NCBI RefSeq assembly: GCF_014637345.1
Contig: NZ_BMEX01000005.1
Coordinates: 68,792-132,791, forward strand
DNA: 64,000 nucleotides
Direction: 5' to 3'
Source of the DNA: Kroppenstedtia guangzhouensis
Lineage (GTDB): Bacteria; Bacillota; Bacilli; Thermoactinomycetales; DSM-45169
Shown one piece after another: positions 1 through 8,521 of the stretch (within the stretch, counting starts at the first letter, position 1; each line of letters opens with the position of its first letter). Under the pieces are notes generated by a model. It saw only the letters and a program-made list of their open reading frames with translations, was not told the origin of the DNA and made no database searches. A program made the position numbers and the translations under genes.

Positions 1-677
1 TTCTTGTAATCCCGTACCGCCCCCGCTCCAAAGAGAGTCATCACATTGATAATCCCCAAACCTCGAATCTCCAAGAGATACCGGATCAACTCCGGTGCAT
101 GTCCCACAAGATCGTTCTCCTCCGCCTGCCGGATCTCCACCGCGTCATCCGCCACCAGACGATGTCCCCGTTTCACCAGCTCCAACGCCGTTTCGCTTTT
201 CCCAATCCCACTTCTGCCCATGATCAGAACCCCCACCCCGTATATGTCCACCAAAACCCCGTGCATGGTGGTCGCGGGAGCCATCCGCTTCTCCAGATAG
301 CTGGTCACTTTACTCCCAAAACGGGTGGTCGAAATGGAAGTGCGCAAAACCGGAATTTTCTTCGCCTCCGCTGCTGCTGTCAACTCCGGGGGGATCTCTT
401 CTCCCCGGGTGATGCAAAAGCAGGGAGTCCGGTCATTGCAGAGAAACTGCAGACGTTGCCGCCGTACCGCCTCAGACAGACCCCGGAGGAAGGTTAGCTC
501 TGTCCGTCCCAACATCTGAAGTCTTTCCGCAGGATAATAGGTGAAAAAACCGGCCAGCTCCAATCCGGGGCGATAAAGGTCACTGGTGATCAGTTCCCGG
601 TCCAAACCGGCTTCCCCACCGAAAATCTCCAAGTCAAACTGTGCTGCCAGCTCTTTCACCGTCACTGATTTTCCCAT
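1..677 (-). CDS. hprK: HPr kinase/phosphorylase, C-terminus cut by window edge
   Basis: Phosphorylates HPr on its regulatory serine and removes that phosphate, setting carbon catabolite control in the cytoplasm. About 225 residues are visible; the family is about 310 long, so roughly the last 85 lie beyond position 1. The Walker A loop GRSGIGKS is near residues 154-161, preceded by the conserved histidine of [10 protein letters not shown]. The family signature ([11 protein letters not shown], then a glycine-rich stretch) is at 202-225. The start is an ATG with AAGGAG seven bases upstream. A minus-strand terminator lies only 25 bases upstream of the start, so the gene must use a promoter inside or upstream of that hairpin, or rely on read-through. 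Family identity is certain. Confidence 0.97.
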   Translation of the reverse strand, partial: MGKSVTVKELAAQFDLEIFGGEAGLDRELITSDLYRPGLELAGFFTYYPAERLQMLGRTELTFLRGLSEAVRRQRLQFLCNDRTPCFCITRGEEIPPELTAAAEAKKIPVLRTSISTTRFGSKVTSYLEKRMAPATTMHGVLVDIYGVGVLIMGRSGIGKSETALELVKRGHRLVADDAVEIRQAEENDLVGHAPELIRYLLEIRGLGIINVMTLFGAGAVRDYK

Positions 678-702
678 CCCCGAGCTCCTTTCCATCCACG
701 TA

Positions 703-728
703 CAAAAAAACGGCCGGGAATCCGGCCG
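703..728 (-). terminator. Intrinsic terminator between CDP-alcohol transferase and hprK
   Basis: On the minus strand CGGCCGG-attc-CCGGCCG is followed by seven T. It ends the transcript of the phosphatidyltransferase gene, yet sits directly in front of the hprK ribosome binding site. Confidence 0.85.
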
Positions 729-778
729 CCCCTTCAGATGTCAGAATACCCCTTTTCCAGGCTTGATGTCAAAGTGTC

Positions 779-1696
779 TTACCCTATCGATGAACCCGGT
801 GAAGCCGGTTGAGTTCGATTGACAATCTCCGCGGACCGGATCTGTTCCAGTTCCCTTTGAAGATCCCGGGTGCTCAACCACATCTTGTAGATGATCGCCA
901 ACTCAAACACAAAGAGAATCATCGAACTGATCACCACAGTCTCGATGATCAGGCCAAAAATCGGACCCAGTATAAACACGAACATCTGATACTCAATCCC
1001 GCTGAACAGATGAGGGCGGATCCGTGCCCGTTCCAGCCGGTCCCGAATCTTCAGATACCAGCCAAACCTTTCTTTGAAAGCTTGATTGAGATCCACCTTT
1101 TTCTTATTTTGCTCCCTGACTTGCGGATCAGCCCCATCCTCTTCTTCCCAGCTTTCAATCCCCTCCAACTCAAGGGTCTGCTGTGCATTCCGCTTGGCTT
1201 GACGGATTTTCTTGCGCATTTCACGGCGGAGTTTGTACAATTGCAAGGCATCCATATAGCGGAGCATATCCATAAAGATAATCAAAATAGCCAGGGCCAG
1301 ATACGTCGGATCATCGGTTAACAGGAACTGGCCGGTCATCAACATCAAGGCGCAAATCACCACCCGCACCCGGTCCAACATGTAATCCAGCCACATTCCA
1401 AAAACAGATCCGGTTCCTTTCAAACGTGCGATTTTCCCATCCATACAGTCCAGTACAAAACTGAAATGAAACAATAAGGCACCCATCCACAATGAGAATG
1501 AATCTCCTTGGAAAAAGAACCATGCAGCTCCGCATCCAACCAGAAAAGCAGCCAAAGAGATCTGGTTGGGTGTGATACGGGTATGGTTCGCCAAGGGTAG
1601 CACCAACCGGGAGGCCAAGGGATCCACCAGCAACACGGTCCACCAGGCATCTCTCTTTTTGTACGTTTTCTCCTTTACTTCTTCCAATGTGAACAT
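779..1696 (-). CDS. CDP-alcohol phosphatidyltransferase family membrane protein
   Basis: Probable integral membrane enzyme moving a phosphatidyl group from a CDP-linked lipid to an alcohol; the acceptor cannot be told from sequence. The family motif D-x2-DG-x2-AR-x8-G-x3-D-x3-D is complete (DCMDGKIAR, then G, D and D at the right spacing). Hydrophobic segments flank it, and a charged linker rich in Lys/Glu/Arg (KKIRQAKRNAQQ and onward) lies mid-protein. The protein is about 305 residues, longer than PgsA (about 190), with a C-terminal pair of membrane helices. An in-frame ATG at 1714 is possible, but GGGGG precedes the ATG at 1696. It is a single-gene unit between two terminators. Confidence 0.85.
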   Translation of the reverse strand: MFTLEEVKEKTYKKRDAWWTVLLVDPLASRLVLPLANHTRITPNQISLAAFLVGCGAAWFFFQGDSFSLWMGALLFHFSFVLDCMDGKIARLKGTGSVFGMWLDYMLDRVRVVICALMLMTGQFLLTDDPTYLALAILIIFMDMLRYMDALQLYKLRREMRKKIRQAKRNAQQTLELEGIESWEEEDGADPQVREQNKKKVDLNQAFKERFGWYLKIRDRLERARIRPHLFSGIEYQMFVFILGPIFGLIIETVVISSMILFVFELAIIYKMWLSTRDLQRELEQIRSAEIVNRTQPASPGSSIG

Positions 1697-1742
1697 AAAA
1701 CCGAAAACCCCCATTTTGTAGGTTAGGAAGAATCAGGTCTCT

Positions 1743-1776
1743 ATTATAGTTATTCGGAGATGAAATCGAATTTCAT
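1743..1776 (-). promoter_or_regulatory. Promoter with palindromic operator candidate
   Basis: A TATAAT -10 box (1743-1748, minus strand) lies 47 bases upstream of the chosen start. The -35 position is covered by a perfect 17-base palindrome, ATGAAAT-cga-ATTTCAT (1760-1776). The placement suggests a repressor site over a weak -35. The palindrome resembles cre-type or FadR-type operators but matches neither exactly. Confidence 0.45.
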
Positions 1777-1828
1777 GTCATTTTAATATTTTTTTCGTGT
1801 GGTTGTTATGCTTAATGATAACCCTTTG

Positions 1829-1872
1829 CACAGAAAAAGCGGCCCTTTGCGGAAGAGAACCGCTTTCTCCAT
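1829..1872 (-). terminator. Intrinsic terminator after msmX-like gene
   Basis: On the minus strand AAAGCGG and CCGCTTT flank a loop and a TTTTT tract follows, about 50 bases after the stop of the ABC ATPase gene. Confidence 0.75.
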
Positions 1873-1918
1873 TACCGCTCAATGCTTTCGCTGGCTTTAT
1901 GGGATGAACATGAGAAAA

Positions 1919-3028
1919 TCAGAATACCGCTGTTTCCGTCTCCTTGTCAAAAACGTGCACTTTGTTCATATCCAGGGCAAGTTTCACTTCGTTGCCGATG
2001 GTAAATCCGGTTCGGGCGTTTACACGGGCTGTTACCCATTGGTCGGTGATCCCGGACAAGTAGAGATACATCTCCGAGCCCATATTTTCCGCCACTTCCA
2101 CCTTGGCTGTAAAACAGCTGTCGGGAGTCGAATCCAGAAAGAGAGGCTCATCGTGAATATCTTCGGGACGGATTCCGAAAATCACCTGTTTACCCACCAT
2201 TTCCTGTTGTCGCAGGATCTTCGCTTTCCCCTCGGGAATCTTCACATCCAGGCTACTCCCCCTGAAGTGAACCGCCCCGGCTTTTTCCACCAACCGCCCC
2301 TGGATAAAGTTCATCGAGGGAGATCCGATAAAACCGGCGACAAACACATTGGCAGGATGGTGATAGATCCGGGTCGGCGTATCCGCTTGTTGGATGACTC
2401 CGTCTTTCATCACCACGATCCGATCCCCCATCGTCATCGCTTCCGTCTGGTCATGGGTGACGTAAATGATGGTGGTCTTCAGCCGTTGGTGCAGTTTGCT
2501 GATCTCCGTCCGCATCTGAACCCGGAGTTTGGCATCCAGATTGGACAGGGGCTCGTCCATCAGAAACACCTGGGGCTCCCTTACAATCGCCCGGCCGAGG
2601 GCGACCCGTTGCCGCTGTCCACCCGAGAGGGCTTTCGGTTTGCGATTTAACAGATGTTCAATATCCAGGATTTTGGCCGCTTCCCGAACCCGTCTATCAA
2701 TCTCATCTTTCTTAAATTTGCGAAGTTTGAGGCCAAACGCCATGTTTTGATATACATTCATATGCGGGTAGAGAGCATAACTTTGGAACACCATGGCAAT
2801 ATCCCGGTCTTTCGGGGGTACATCGTTCATCAGTCGGTCGCCGATAACCAACTCCCCTTCTGAAATTTCCTCCAATCCGGCAATCATACGGAGAGTGGTC
2901 GACTTTCCGCAACCTGAAGGACCTACCAATACCAGAAATTCCTGATCTTTAATCTCCAGGTCAAAATCATTGACTGCTGTCACTCCTCCGTAGTGCTTAT
3001 AAATGTGTTTCAGTTTGAGCTCTGCCAT
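1919..3028 (-). CDS. msmX: Carbohydrate ABC transporter ATPase (MsmX/UgpC type)
   Basis: ATP-hydrolysing subunit of CUT1 sugar importers. In 369 residues it shows Walker A GPSGCGKST (36-44), a Q-loop near 82, the signature LSGGQRQRVALGRA (134-147), Walker B VFLMDEPLSNLD and a C-terminal TOBE-type regulatory half. No permease or binding-protein gene is near, as for B. subtilis MsmX, a shared ATPase serving several importers. The start is the ATG of MAELKLKHIY, with AAAGGGG eight bases upstream; a longer open frame has no ribosome site. The PucR-type regulator gene lies upstream on the same strand, an arrangement also known beside msmX in B. subtilis (yxkF). Confidence 0.92.
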   Translation of the reverse strand: MAELKLKHIYKHYGGVTAVNDFDLEIKDQEFLVLVGPSGCGKSTTLRMIAGLEEISEGELVIGDRLMNDVPPKDRDIAMVFQSYALYPHMNVYQNMAFGLKLRKFKKDEIDRRVREAAKILDIEHLLNRKPKALSGGQRQRVALGRAIVREPQVFLMDEPLSNLDAKLRVQMRTEISKLHQRLKTTIIYVTHDQTEAMTMGDRIVVMKDGVIQQADTPTRIYHHPANVFVAGFIGSPSMNFIQGRLVEKAGAVHFRGSSLDVKIPEGKAKILRQQEMVGKQVIFGIRPEDIHDEPLFLDSTPDSCFTAKVEVAENMGSEMYLYLSGITDQWVTARVNARTGFTIGNEVKLALDMNKVHVFDKETETAVF

Positions 3029-3136
3029 GATGAAACCCCTTTCATTCTCCATTTTTTCCATTGTACCGCGGAAGGTGAAGGGACTCCATCGACAAGGCAA
3101 CCAAAAATGGACGGCTTGGTTTGAGCAATTTGCCCA

Positions 3137-4129
3137 TCACCGGAAAAGTCGGGACAACCGGAGTGCCAATCGGATCCGAACAGCGTCCTCAAACCGGCGG
3201 GCATCCAGCCCGGACTCCTGCCTGAGCCGTTCCAGACGGTAAATCAATGTGTTCCTGTGGATGAACATCCTTCGGGCGGTTTCACTCACATTGAGATCTT
3301 GTTCCAGAAAAGCTTCCAGCGTTTGACACAGTTCTTCATCCTCCCAGAAAGGAGTTGAGGATACATCAGCCAAAAATTGATTCACTCGTTCCTCATCCAC
3401 CGACTCCAACAATTTTTCCAGGGAAAACTGCCAGGTGGTGTACACCGGATCGGCGGGACGATGGGTTCGACCTATCCGCCAAACTTCCCGCAGCGTCGCT
3501 ATCGCTCGGGGCAAAAGATGCGCCTCACCTACAGCAGGATGGACGACCACTCTCACATCCTCCCCCGCTTCGGTGATGATCACCTCCACCAGCCCCTGTG
3601 CCGTTTCTTCCAATCCTTTTTTTTGATCCTTTGTGTCCTCTCCATAGATAAAGGAAAGGGGCAACAGGAGGAGTGATTCCGCCCGGTTGAGCGGGACCAA
3701 CCATGCCTGATCCTCAAAATAACTGCTTACCACTCTTTTCAAACCGCTCATCCTTTTCCCCGAGAGAGCGGGATGAACAGCCAAAAAGGGGACCCGTTCC
3801 TTTCGGAACAGCTCCTCCACCGACGGTGGGGGATGAGGGAGTCCCCCACGAACCTCCGTCAGTTTCAGCCACTTCTCCAGGATGGCCAAAGGTTCCCCAG
3901 AGTCTGGTTCCTGAACCCGGTTTTGTCTCCACTCTCCCAAGAAAAGACAAATCAGAGCTTTTTCCTGTTCGGTGAGCCCCCCTGCCACCGACAACCGGTG
4001 CCTTCCATCCAGCTGAAAAGAATCGATTGCAGAGGGTGGCGGCGCTTCATCCCGCAGAACCCTCACCCTTTTCCCCAATGCCGCCTCCAATCGACCAACC
4101 AGTCTGGAAAACTCCCTCTCCCGCAACAC
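3137..4129 (-). CDS. PucR/CdaR-type transcriptional regulator
   Basis: The C-terminal 60 residues form the PucR-family helix-turn-helix (LEAFLEQDLNVSETARRMF followed by HRNTLIYRLERL), typical of regulators of purine or sugar-diacid catabolism. The N-terminal 260 residues have no recognised sensor domain. About 330 residues. The open frame begins at a TTG (4141) that is itself part of the strong GGAGGGG ribosome site, so the real start is probably the GTG at 4129 or the TTG at 4126. It precedes the msmX-like gene by about 108 bases; the target and ligand are unknown. Confidence 0.85.
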   Translation of the reverse strand: MLREREFSRLVGRLEAALGKRVRVLRDEAPPPSAIDSFQLDGRHRLSVAGGLTEQEKALICLFLGEWRQNRVQEPDSGEPLAILEKWLKLTEVRGGLPHPPPSVEELFRKERVPFLAVHPALSGKRMSGLKRVVSSYFEDQAWLVPLNRAESLLLLPLSFIYGEDTKDQKKGLEETAQGLVEVIITEAGEDVRVVVHPAVGEAHLLPRAIATLREVWRIGRTHRPADPVYTTWQFSLEKLLESVDEERVNQFLADVSSTPFWEDEELCQTLEAFLEQDLNVSETARRMFIHRNTLIYRLERLRQESGLDARRFEDAVRIRLALRLSRLFR

Positions 4130-4155
4130 TCTCCCCTCCAATCTTCACTCCGGAT

Positions 4156-4334
4156 CTTAGAAACGTTGTCGTTGTGAATGAGTGCTGGCCTGGTCGGGAT
4201 CGGATTTCACATGACCTTTTCGTTGTTCTAAAACTGCCAAAATCACTCCATGTGAAACCCAACCCTCCCTGTGAACGGCTTTTTACAATGATTTCAGTGT
4301 GTTCTTGGAATGACTTTTTCACAATGCTTTTAGG
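4156..4334. repeat. Palindromic intergenic repeat, family 1, copy A
   Basis: Fullest copy of a dispersed repeat. The ends are inverted (CTTAGAAACGTTGT at left, ACAATGCTTTTAGG at right). Inside are inverted arms TTTCACATG (4205-4213) and CATGTGAAA (4249-4257), then AACCCTCCCTGTGAA and TTTTTCACAATG. It shares AACTGCCAAAATCACTCCAT with copy E at 43.8 kb. No coding potential. It lies just upstream of the PucR-type gene. Confidence 0.75.
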
Positions 4335-4367
4335 GCCACCTCTATTGTACACAGTGGATTCACCCTG

Positions 4368-4396
4368 TAAAAAAAGAAGGAGCGATCCACGCTCCT
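4368..4396 (-). terminator. Intrinsic terminator after yvlD
   Basis: On the minus strand AGGAGCG-tggat-CGCTCCT is followed by TCTTTTTTT, about 52 bases after the yvlD stop. Confidence 0.85.
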
Positions 4397-4447
4397 CCCA
4401 AGACTGAGGAAGAAAGAAAGACCACTTGCTTGTTCAGCCGTGACCCT

Positions 4448-4795
4448 TCACTCCCTCAACCCTTTCCAGATCCCGTTCAACAGCCAAGAGATGACACTGA
4501 CCAGGATCGAACCCAGCAAGGCACCGAAAAACCCGCCCACTTCAAATCCCGGAACCAGGAAGCCGGTCACCCAAAAAAGCAGAGCGTTCAGTATAAATAT
4601 AAACAAGCCCAAGGTGATAAAGGAGATGGGGAGGGTCAAGAAAATGAGCACTGGACGGATAAAAGTGTTGATCAATCCCAGCACCAGCGCCACCAAAAGG
4701 GCAGTGCCAAACCCCTCCACTTCAATCTGCGGGATCAGCTGGGCGGCCAGCAACACTGCCAAGGCGTTTAGTAACAGACGGACAATTATTCCCAT
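4448..4795 (-). CDS. yvlD: YvlD family (phage-holin superfamily IV) membrane protein
   Basis: Small integral membrane protein of 115 residues with four hydrophobic segments separated by short loops (GLINTFIRPVLIFLTLPISF is typical). It belongs to the mycobacterial-type 4-TM holin family, to which B. subtilis YvlD belongs; in that species yvlD also lies between uvrA and hprK. Its cellular role is not established, and there is no lysis cassette here. The ATG follows GAGGAGGAATAAAG, a clear ribosome site. Confidence 0.88.
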   Translation of the reverse strand: MGIIVRLLLNALAVLLAAQLIPQIEVEGFGTALLVALVLGLINTFIRPVLIFLTLPISFITLGLFIFILNALLFWVTGFLVPGFEVGGFFGALLGSILVSVISWLLNGIWKGLRE

Positions 4796-5118
4796 CTTTA
4801 TTCCTCCTCACGCACATCTATTCCCTATAGTATCCCAACCCAACCACTCCGGTGCAAGCCATCTTTTTTCCGAATTGCCCGCCTTCGATGAACTGGACTT
4901 CTTGCTTCATTTTCCCGGTTGCCACTTGCGGATTCTTCCCCAAAGGGTCTCAAATGCCTTATTCTTTGGCAGAAGCGGTATGAAAGGGTGGTCCGGACTT
5001 TTTGGCGGGATTGCAGATTTTTTCCGAAAGTGATGAACATGTGGGGAAAGATTCGCTCCATCTGGTCCATGATGACCCCCTTCGCACCATGATGAGATCC
5101 CTTCTCACTGGATAACGG
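4796..5118. other. Gene-free stretch upstream of yvlD
   Basis: No credible gene. An 81-codon minus-strand frame (4825-5070) has no ribosome site and a composition unlike its neighbours. No clear promoter was found. Confidence 0.5.
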
Positions 5119-5154
5119 AAAAGCCGGCCCTGTCCCGCAGGACTGGACTGGCTT
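5119..5154 (-). terminator. Intrinsic terminator after DUF302 gene
   Basis: On the minus strand a long hairpin with arms AAGCCAGTCC and GGGCCGGCTT and a GTCC/GGAC inner stem, ending in TTTT, follows the DUF302 stop by 15 bases. Confidence 0.7.
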
Positions 5155-5168
5155 TCTTGTGATTCCGG

Positions 5169-5558
5169 TTATTTGGCTTCATCGATTGCCTGGATCATGG
5201 TTTTTTCCACTTCTGCAGCGATTTCTTTCAGATCCTCATCCTCCGTCATCGCCAGCAGCGAAGTGGGACGGAGAAGACCGATGTGGGTCTTCAAAGTTTC
5301 CTCACTGCGATAGACCACGATTTTACAAGGGAGAAAGTAGCCGCCTTTCTGGTTTCGGATCAGCACTTTCTTGGCAATATCCGGGTTGCAGACTTCGAGT
5401 ACGCGGAAGTCCTGTTGCAGAGCAATTCCTTTTTCCATCAGCTTGGTGGGAATGTCCAGTTTCCACAGAACTCCAAACTGATGGTCGGAAAGTGTCCGCT
5501 CCAAAGCTGCGATCGCTTCATCCACTGTCTTTGGGGTTTCCACCGTGTAGTCAAACAT
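5169..5558 (-). CDS. DUF302 family protein
   Basis: 129 residues with the DUF302 pattern: MFDYTVETPKTVDEAIAALE, then LDIPTKLMEKGI, then LEVCNPDIAKKVL with a single conserved cysteine, then PCKIVVYR. The domain forms a small alpha/beta fold of unknown reaction; the cysteine environment has led others to suggest metal or redox roles. No signal peptide, so cytoplasmic. ATG start with AAGGGGG eight bases upstream. It is a single-gene unit between the uvrA terminus and its own terminator. Confidence 0.88.
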   Translation of the reverse strand: MFDYTVETPKTVDEAIAALERTLSDHQFGVLWKLDIPTKLMEKGIALQQDFRVLEVCNPDIAKKVLIRNQKGGYFLPCKIVVYRSEETLKTHIGLLRPTSLLAMTEDEDLKEIAAEVEKTMIQAIDEAK

Positions 5559-5626
5559 CCGATTTCCCCCTTTTCGTTTTCTGCAACTTTATTTTACACG
5601 ATCCCGCCTTGCATCAGAAAACCCGG

Positions 5627-8518
5627 TCAGCCGGTTCTGTCTTTGGCCCGGCGGGAGATTCCGTCCATCAACTCCTGGTGAAAGCGCTCCATCCGACGGC
5701 GGTCTCTTTCCAGAATCGGCCGCAGAAACTGTCCGGTATGGGAGCTTTCCACCCGGGCCACCTCTTCCGGGGTCCCTGTGGCAACGACGGTACCTCCCCC
5801 CGTCCCTCCTTCAGGTCCGAGATCAATCAGGTAATCCGCCGTCTTGATCACATCCAGATTGTGTTCGATCACCAGGACGGAATCGCCGTTCTCCACCAGG
5901 CGCTGCAATACATGCAACAGGCGGGAAATATCATCCACATGGAGACCTGTGGTCGGCTCGTCCAAAATGTACAACGTGCGCCCGTTGCTCCGCTTGTACA
6001 GTTCGGAAGCCAGCTTCACCCGCTGGGCTTCCCCGCCGGACAGGGTGGTGGCGGGTTGACCCAGTTTGATATAACCCAACCCCACATCATACAGGGTTTG
6101 CAGTTTCCGCCGGATGCGGGGGATGTTTTTAAAAAACTCCAGTGCATCTTCCACACGAAGATCCAACACATCCGAGATGTTTTTTCCTTTGTATTTCACT
6201 TCCAGGGTATCCCGGTTGTACCGCTTGCCTTTGCATTCTTCACAGGGAACATAGACATCCGGCAGAAAGTGCATTTCAATCTTGATGATCCCGTCTCCCC
6301 GGCAGGCTTCACAACGGCCCCCCTTGACGTTGAAACTGAACCGGCCCTTTTTGTATCCCCGCACCTTGGCCTCCTGAGTATTGGCATATACATCCCGAAT
6401 GTCGTCAAACACGCTGGTATAGGTAGCCGGATTGGAGCGGGGGGTGCGGCCGATGGGGGATTGGTCGATGTTGATCACCTTGTCCAGGTGCTCCATCCCT
6501 TTGATCATCCGGTGTTTCCCGGGAATCCACCTGGATTTGTTCAACTCCCGGGCCAACGCCTTCAACAGGATCTCATTGACCAGGGTGCTTTTCCCGGAAC
6601 CGGACACTCCGGTGACACAGGTGAAAACACCGAGGGGAATCTTGATGTTGATGTTTTTCAGATTGTTTTCCCTGGCTCCTTTGATCTCCACCCAGTTGCC
6701 ACCCACCTTGCGCCGCTCTTCCGGCAGGGGAATGAACTTGCGGCCGGACAGATACTGCCCGGTCAGGGAATGGTCCATCGCCATCACCTCTTCCGGGGTT
6801 CCCTGGGCAACGATACGGCCTCCATGGGTCCCCGCTCCGGGACCTACATCAATGATATGGTCAGCAGCCAGCATGGTGTCTTCATCATGTTCCACCACGA
6901 TCAGGGTGTTTCCCAGGTCACGCATCTCTTCCAAGGTCCGGATCAGCTTGGCGTTGTCCCGCTGGTGCAGCCCGATGCTGGGTTCATCCAGGATATAGAG
7001 GACTCCCATCAGCTTGGAACCGATCTGGGTGGCCAGCCGGATCCGCTGCGCCTCCCCGCCGGACAAGGTCCCGGCGGCACGGTTCAATGTGAGATAGTCC
7101 AGACCCACATTGATCAGGAAACCGAGGCGGCTGTCAATTTCCTTCAGAATCTGACGCCCGATGACCCTCTCCTTCTCCGTCAGTTCCAGATGAGAGAAAA
7201 ACTCCCGGGCTTCCCGTATCGAGAGGGAGGTGAGGGTATCGATGCTTTGTCCGCCCACCCGGACACTGAGACTCTCTTTGCGCAGTCTCGCCCCTTGACA
7301 GGTGGGACAGGGTTTGTTGCTCATATAGTTTTCAATCTGCTCCCGGATCATGTCGGAGCCCGTCTCTCGGAATCGGCGTTCCAGGTTATTCAAGACGCCT
7401 TCAAATCGAATCTGAAGTTGTCTTACTCGTCCCTCTGTCTCATAACGGAAGGGAATCCGTTCACCGGTTCCTTTGAGAAGCTTTTTGAGATCCCCCTTGG
7501 GCAAGTCCTTCACCGGCACATCCATGTCGATTTCATAATGATTACAGACCGACTCCAACAGCGATGGGTAATAGGTGCTGGATTTACTGACCCAGGGTTC
7601 TATGGCTCCCTCACGCAGGGTTTTTTCCTTGTCCGGAATCACCAGAGCGGGGTCGACCTCCATCCGGCTGCCCAATCCGTCACAAGTGGAACAAGCCCCG
7701 AAGGGGCTGTTGAAGGAGAACATCCGCGGAGACAACTCATCCATGCTGAAGCCGCATTCGGGGCAGGCCAAATTTTGGCTGAACAGCATTTCCTCCCCGT
7801 CGATCACATCGATCAACACTTTGCCGCCAGCAAGGTTGAGTGCCGTTTCCATGGAGTCGGTGAGCCGCGTTTCGACCCCAGGTTTGATCACGATCCGGTC
7901 CACCACCACTTCAATGGTGTGCTTTTTGTTTTTCTCCAGTTTGATCTCCTCGGAAAGATCCCGAATCTCTCCATCCATGCGGACACGGACAAAGCCCTGC
8001 TTCCGGATCTCCTCCAGCAGTTTGGCATGCTCCCCTTTACGCCCTTCCGCCATCGGGGCCAGGATTTGGATCCGGGTCCGTTCCGGCAACTCCATGATCC
8101 GGTCAGTCATCTGTTGAACCGTCTGGGAAGAGATCTCGATACCGTGCTCCGGGCAGTAGGCGCGACCCACCCGGGCATAGAGGAGACGGATATAGTCATA
8201 GATCTCCGTGACTGTTCCCACAGTGGACCGGGGATTGCGGCTGGTCGTCTTCTGGTCGATGGAGATCGCCGGGGAAAGTCCATCGATGGAATCGACATCC
8301 GGTTTATCCATCTGTCCCAGAAACTGACGGGCATAGGCCGACAGGGACTCCACATATCGTCGCTGTCCCTCGGCATAGATGGTGTCAAAGGCGAGTGAAG
8401 ATTTTCCGGATCCTGACAGACCCGTCAGTACAACCAATTGATCCCGGGGGATAGTGACATCCACCTCTTTCAGATTGTGGACGCGTGCTCCGCGTATGAT
8501 GATGTTTTCCTGGGCCAC
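5627..8518 (-). CDS. uvrA: Excinuclease ABC subunit A
   Basis: DNA-damage sensor of nucleotide excision repair. 963 residues, normal for UvrA. Two ABC cassettes: Walker [10 protein letters not shown] (33-41) and GVSGSGKST in the second half, each with LSGGEAQR signatures and the Walker B sequences [12 protein letters not shown] and [12 protein letters not shown]. Zinc-binding cysteines appear in [12 protein letters not shown]...CSTCDGLG and CEACRGDG...CEECKGKR. The start is GTG, three bases after the uvrB stop; GGAGG lies in the last uvrB codons, so the two genes are co-transcribed and translationally close. Damage control comes from the SOS box upstream of uvrB. Confidence 0.98.
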   Translation of the reverse strand: MAQENIIIRGARVHNLKEVDVTIPRDQLVVLTGLSGSGKSSLAFDTIYAEGQRRYVESLSAYARQFLGQMDKPDVDSIDGLSPAISIDQKTTSRNPRSTVGTVTEIYDYIRLLYARVGRAYCPEHGIEISSQTVQQMTDRIMELPERTRIQILAPMAEGRKGEHAKLLEEIRKQGFVRVRMDGEIRDLSEEIKLEKNKKHTIEVVVDRIVIKPGVETRLTDSMETALNLAGGKVLIDVIDGEEMLFSQNLACPECGFSMDELSPRMFSFNSPFGACSTCDGLGSRMEVDPALVIPDKEKTLREGAIEPWVSKSSTYYPSLLESVCNHYEIDMDVPVKDLPKGDLKKLLKGTGERIPFRYETEGRVRQLQIRFEGVLNNLERRFRETGSDMIREQIENYMSNKPCPTCQGARLRKESLSVRVGGQSIDTLTSLSIREAREFFSHLELTEKERVIGRQILKEIDSRLGFLINVGLDYLTLNRAAGTLSGGEAQRIRLATQIGSKLMGVLYILDEPSIGLHQRDNAKLIRTLEEMRDLGNTLIVVEHDEDTMLAADHIIDVGPGAGTHGGRIVAQGTPEEVMAMDHSLTGQYLSGRKFIPLPEERRKVGGNWVEIKGARENNLKNINIKIPLGVFTCVTGVSGSGKSTLVNEILLKALARELNKSRWIPGKHRMIKGMEHLDKVINIDQSPIGRTPRSNPATYTSVFDDIRDVYANTQEAKVRGYKKGRFSFNVKGGRCEACRGDGIIKIEMHFLPDVYVPCEECKGKRYNRDTLEVKYKGKNISDVLDLRVEDALEFFKNIPRIRRKLQTLYDVGLGYIKLGQPATTLSGGEAQRVKLASELYKRSNGRTLYILDEPTTGLHVDDISRLLHVLQRLVENGDSVLVIEHNLDVIKTADYLIDLGPEGGTGGGTVVATGTPEEVARVESSHTGQFLRPILERDRRRMERFHQELMDGISRRAKDRTG

Positions 8519-8521
8519 AGT

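Noticed and set aside
4825-5070. An 81-codon minus-strand frame upstream of yvlD
   Set aside because: No ribosome site, unlikely composition, and no other supporting signal.
5159-8398. A 1079-codon open frame on the plus strand opposite uvrA
   Set aside because: It is the antisense shadow of a certain uvrA gene in G+C-rich sequence; no ribosome site, and the protein has low-complexity Pro/His/Gly composition.
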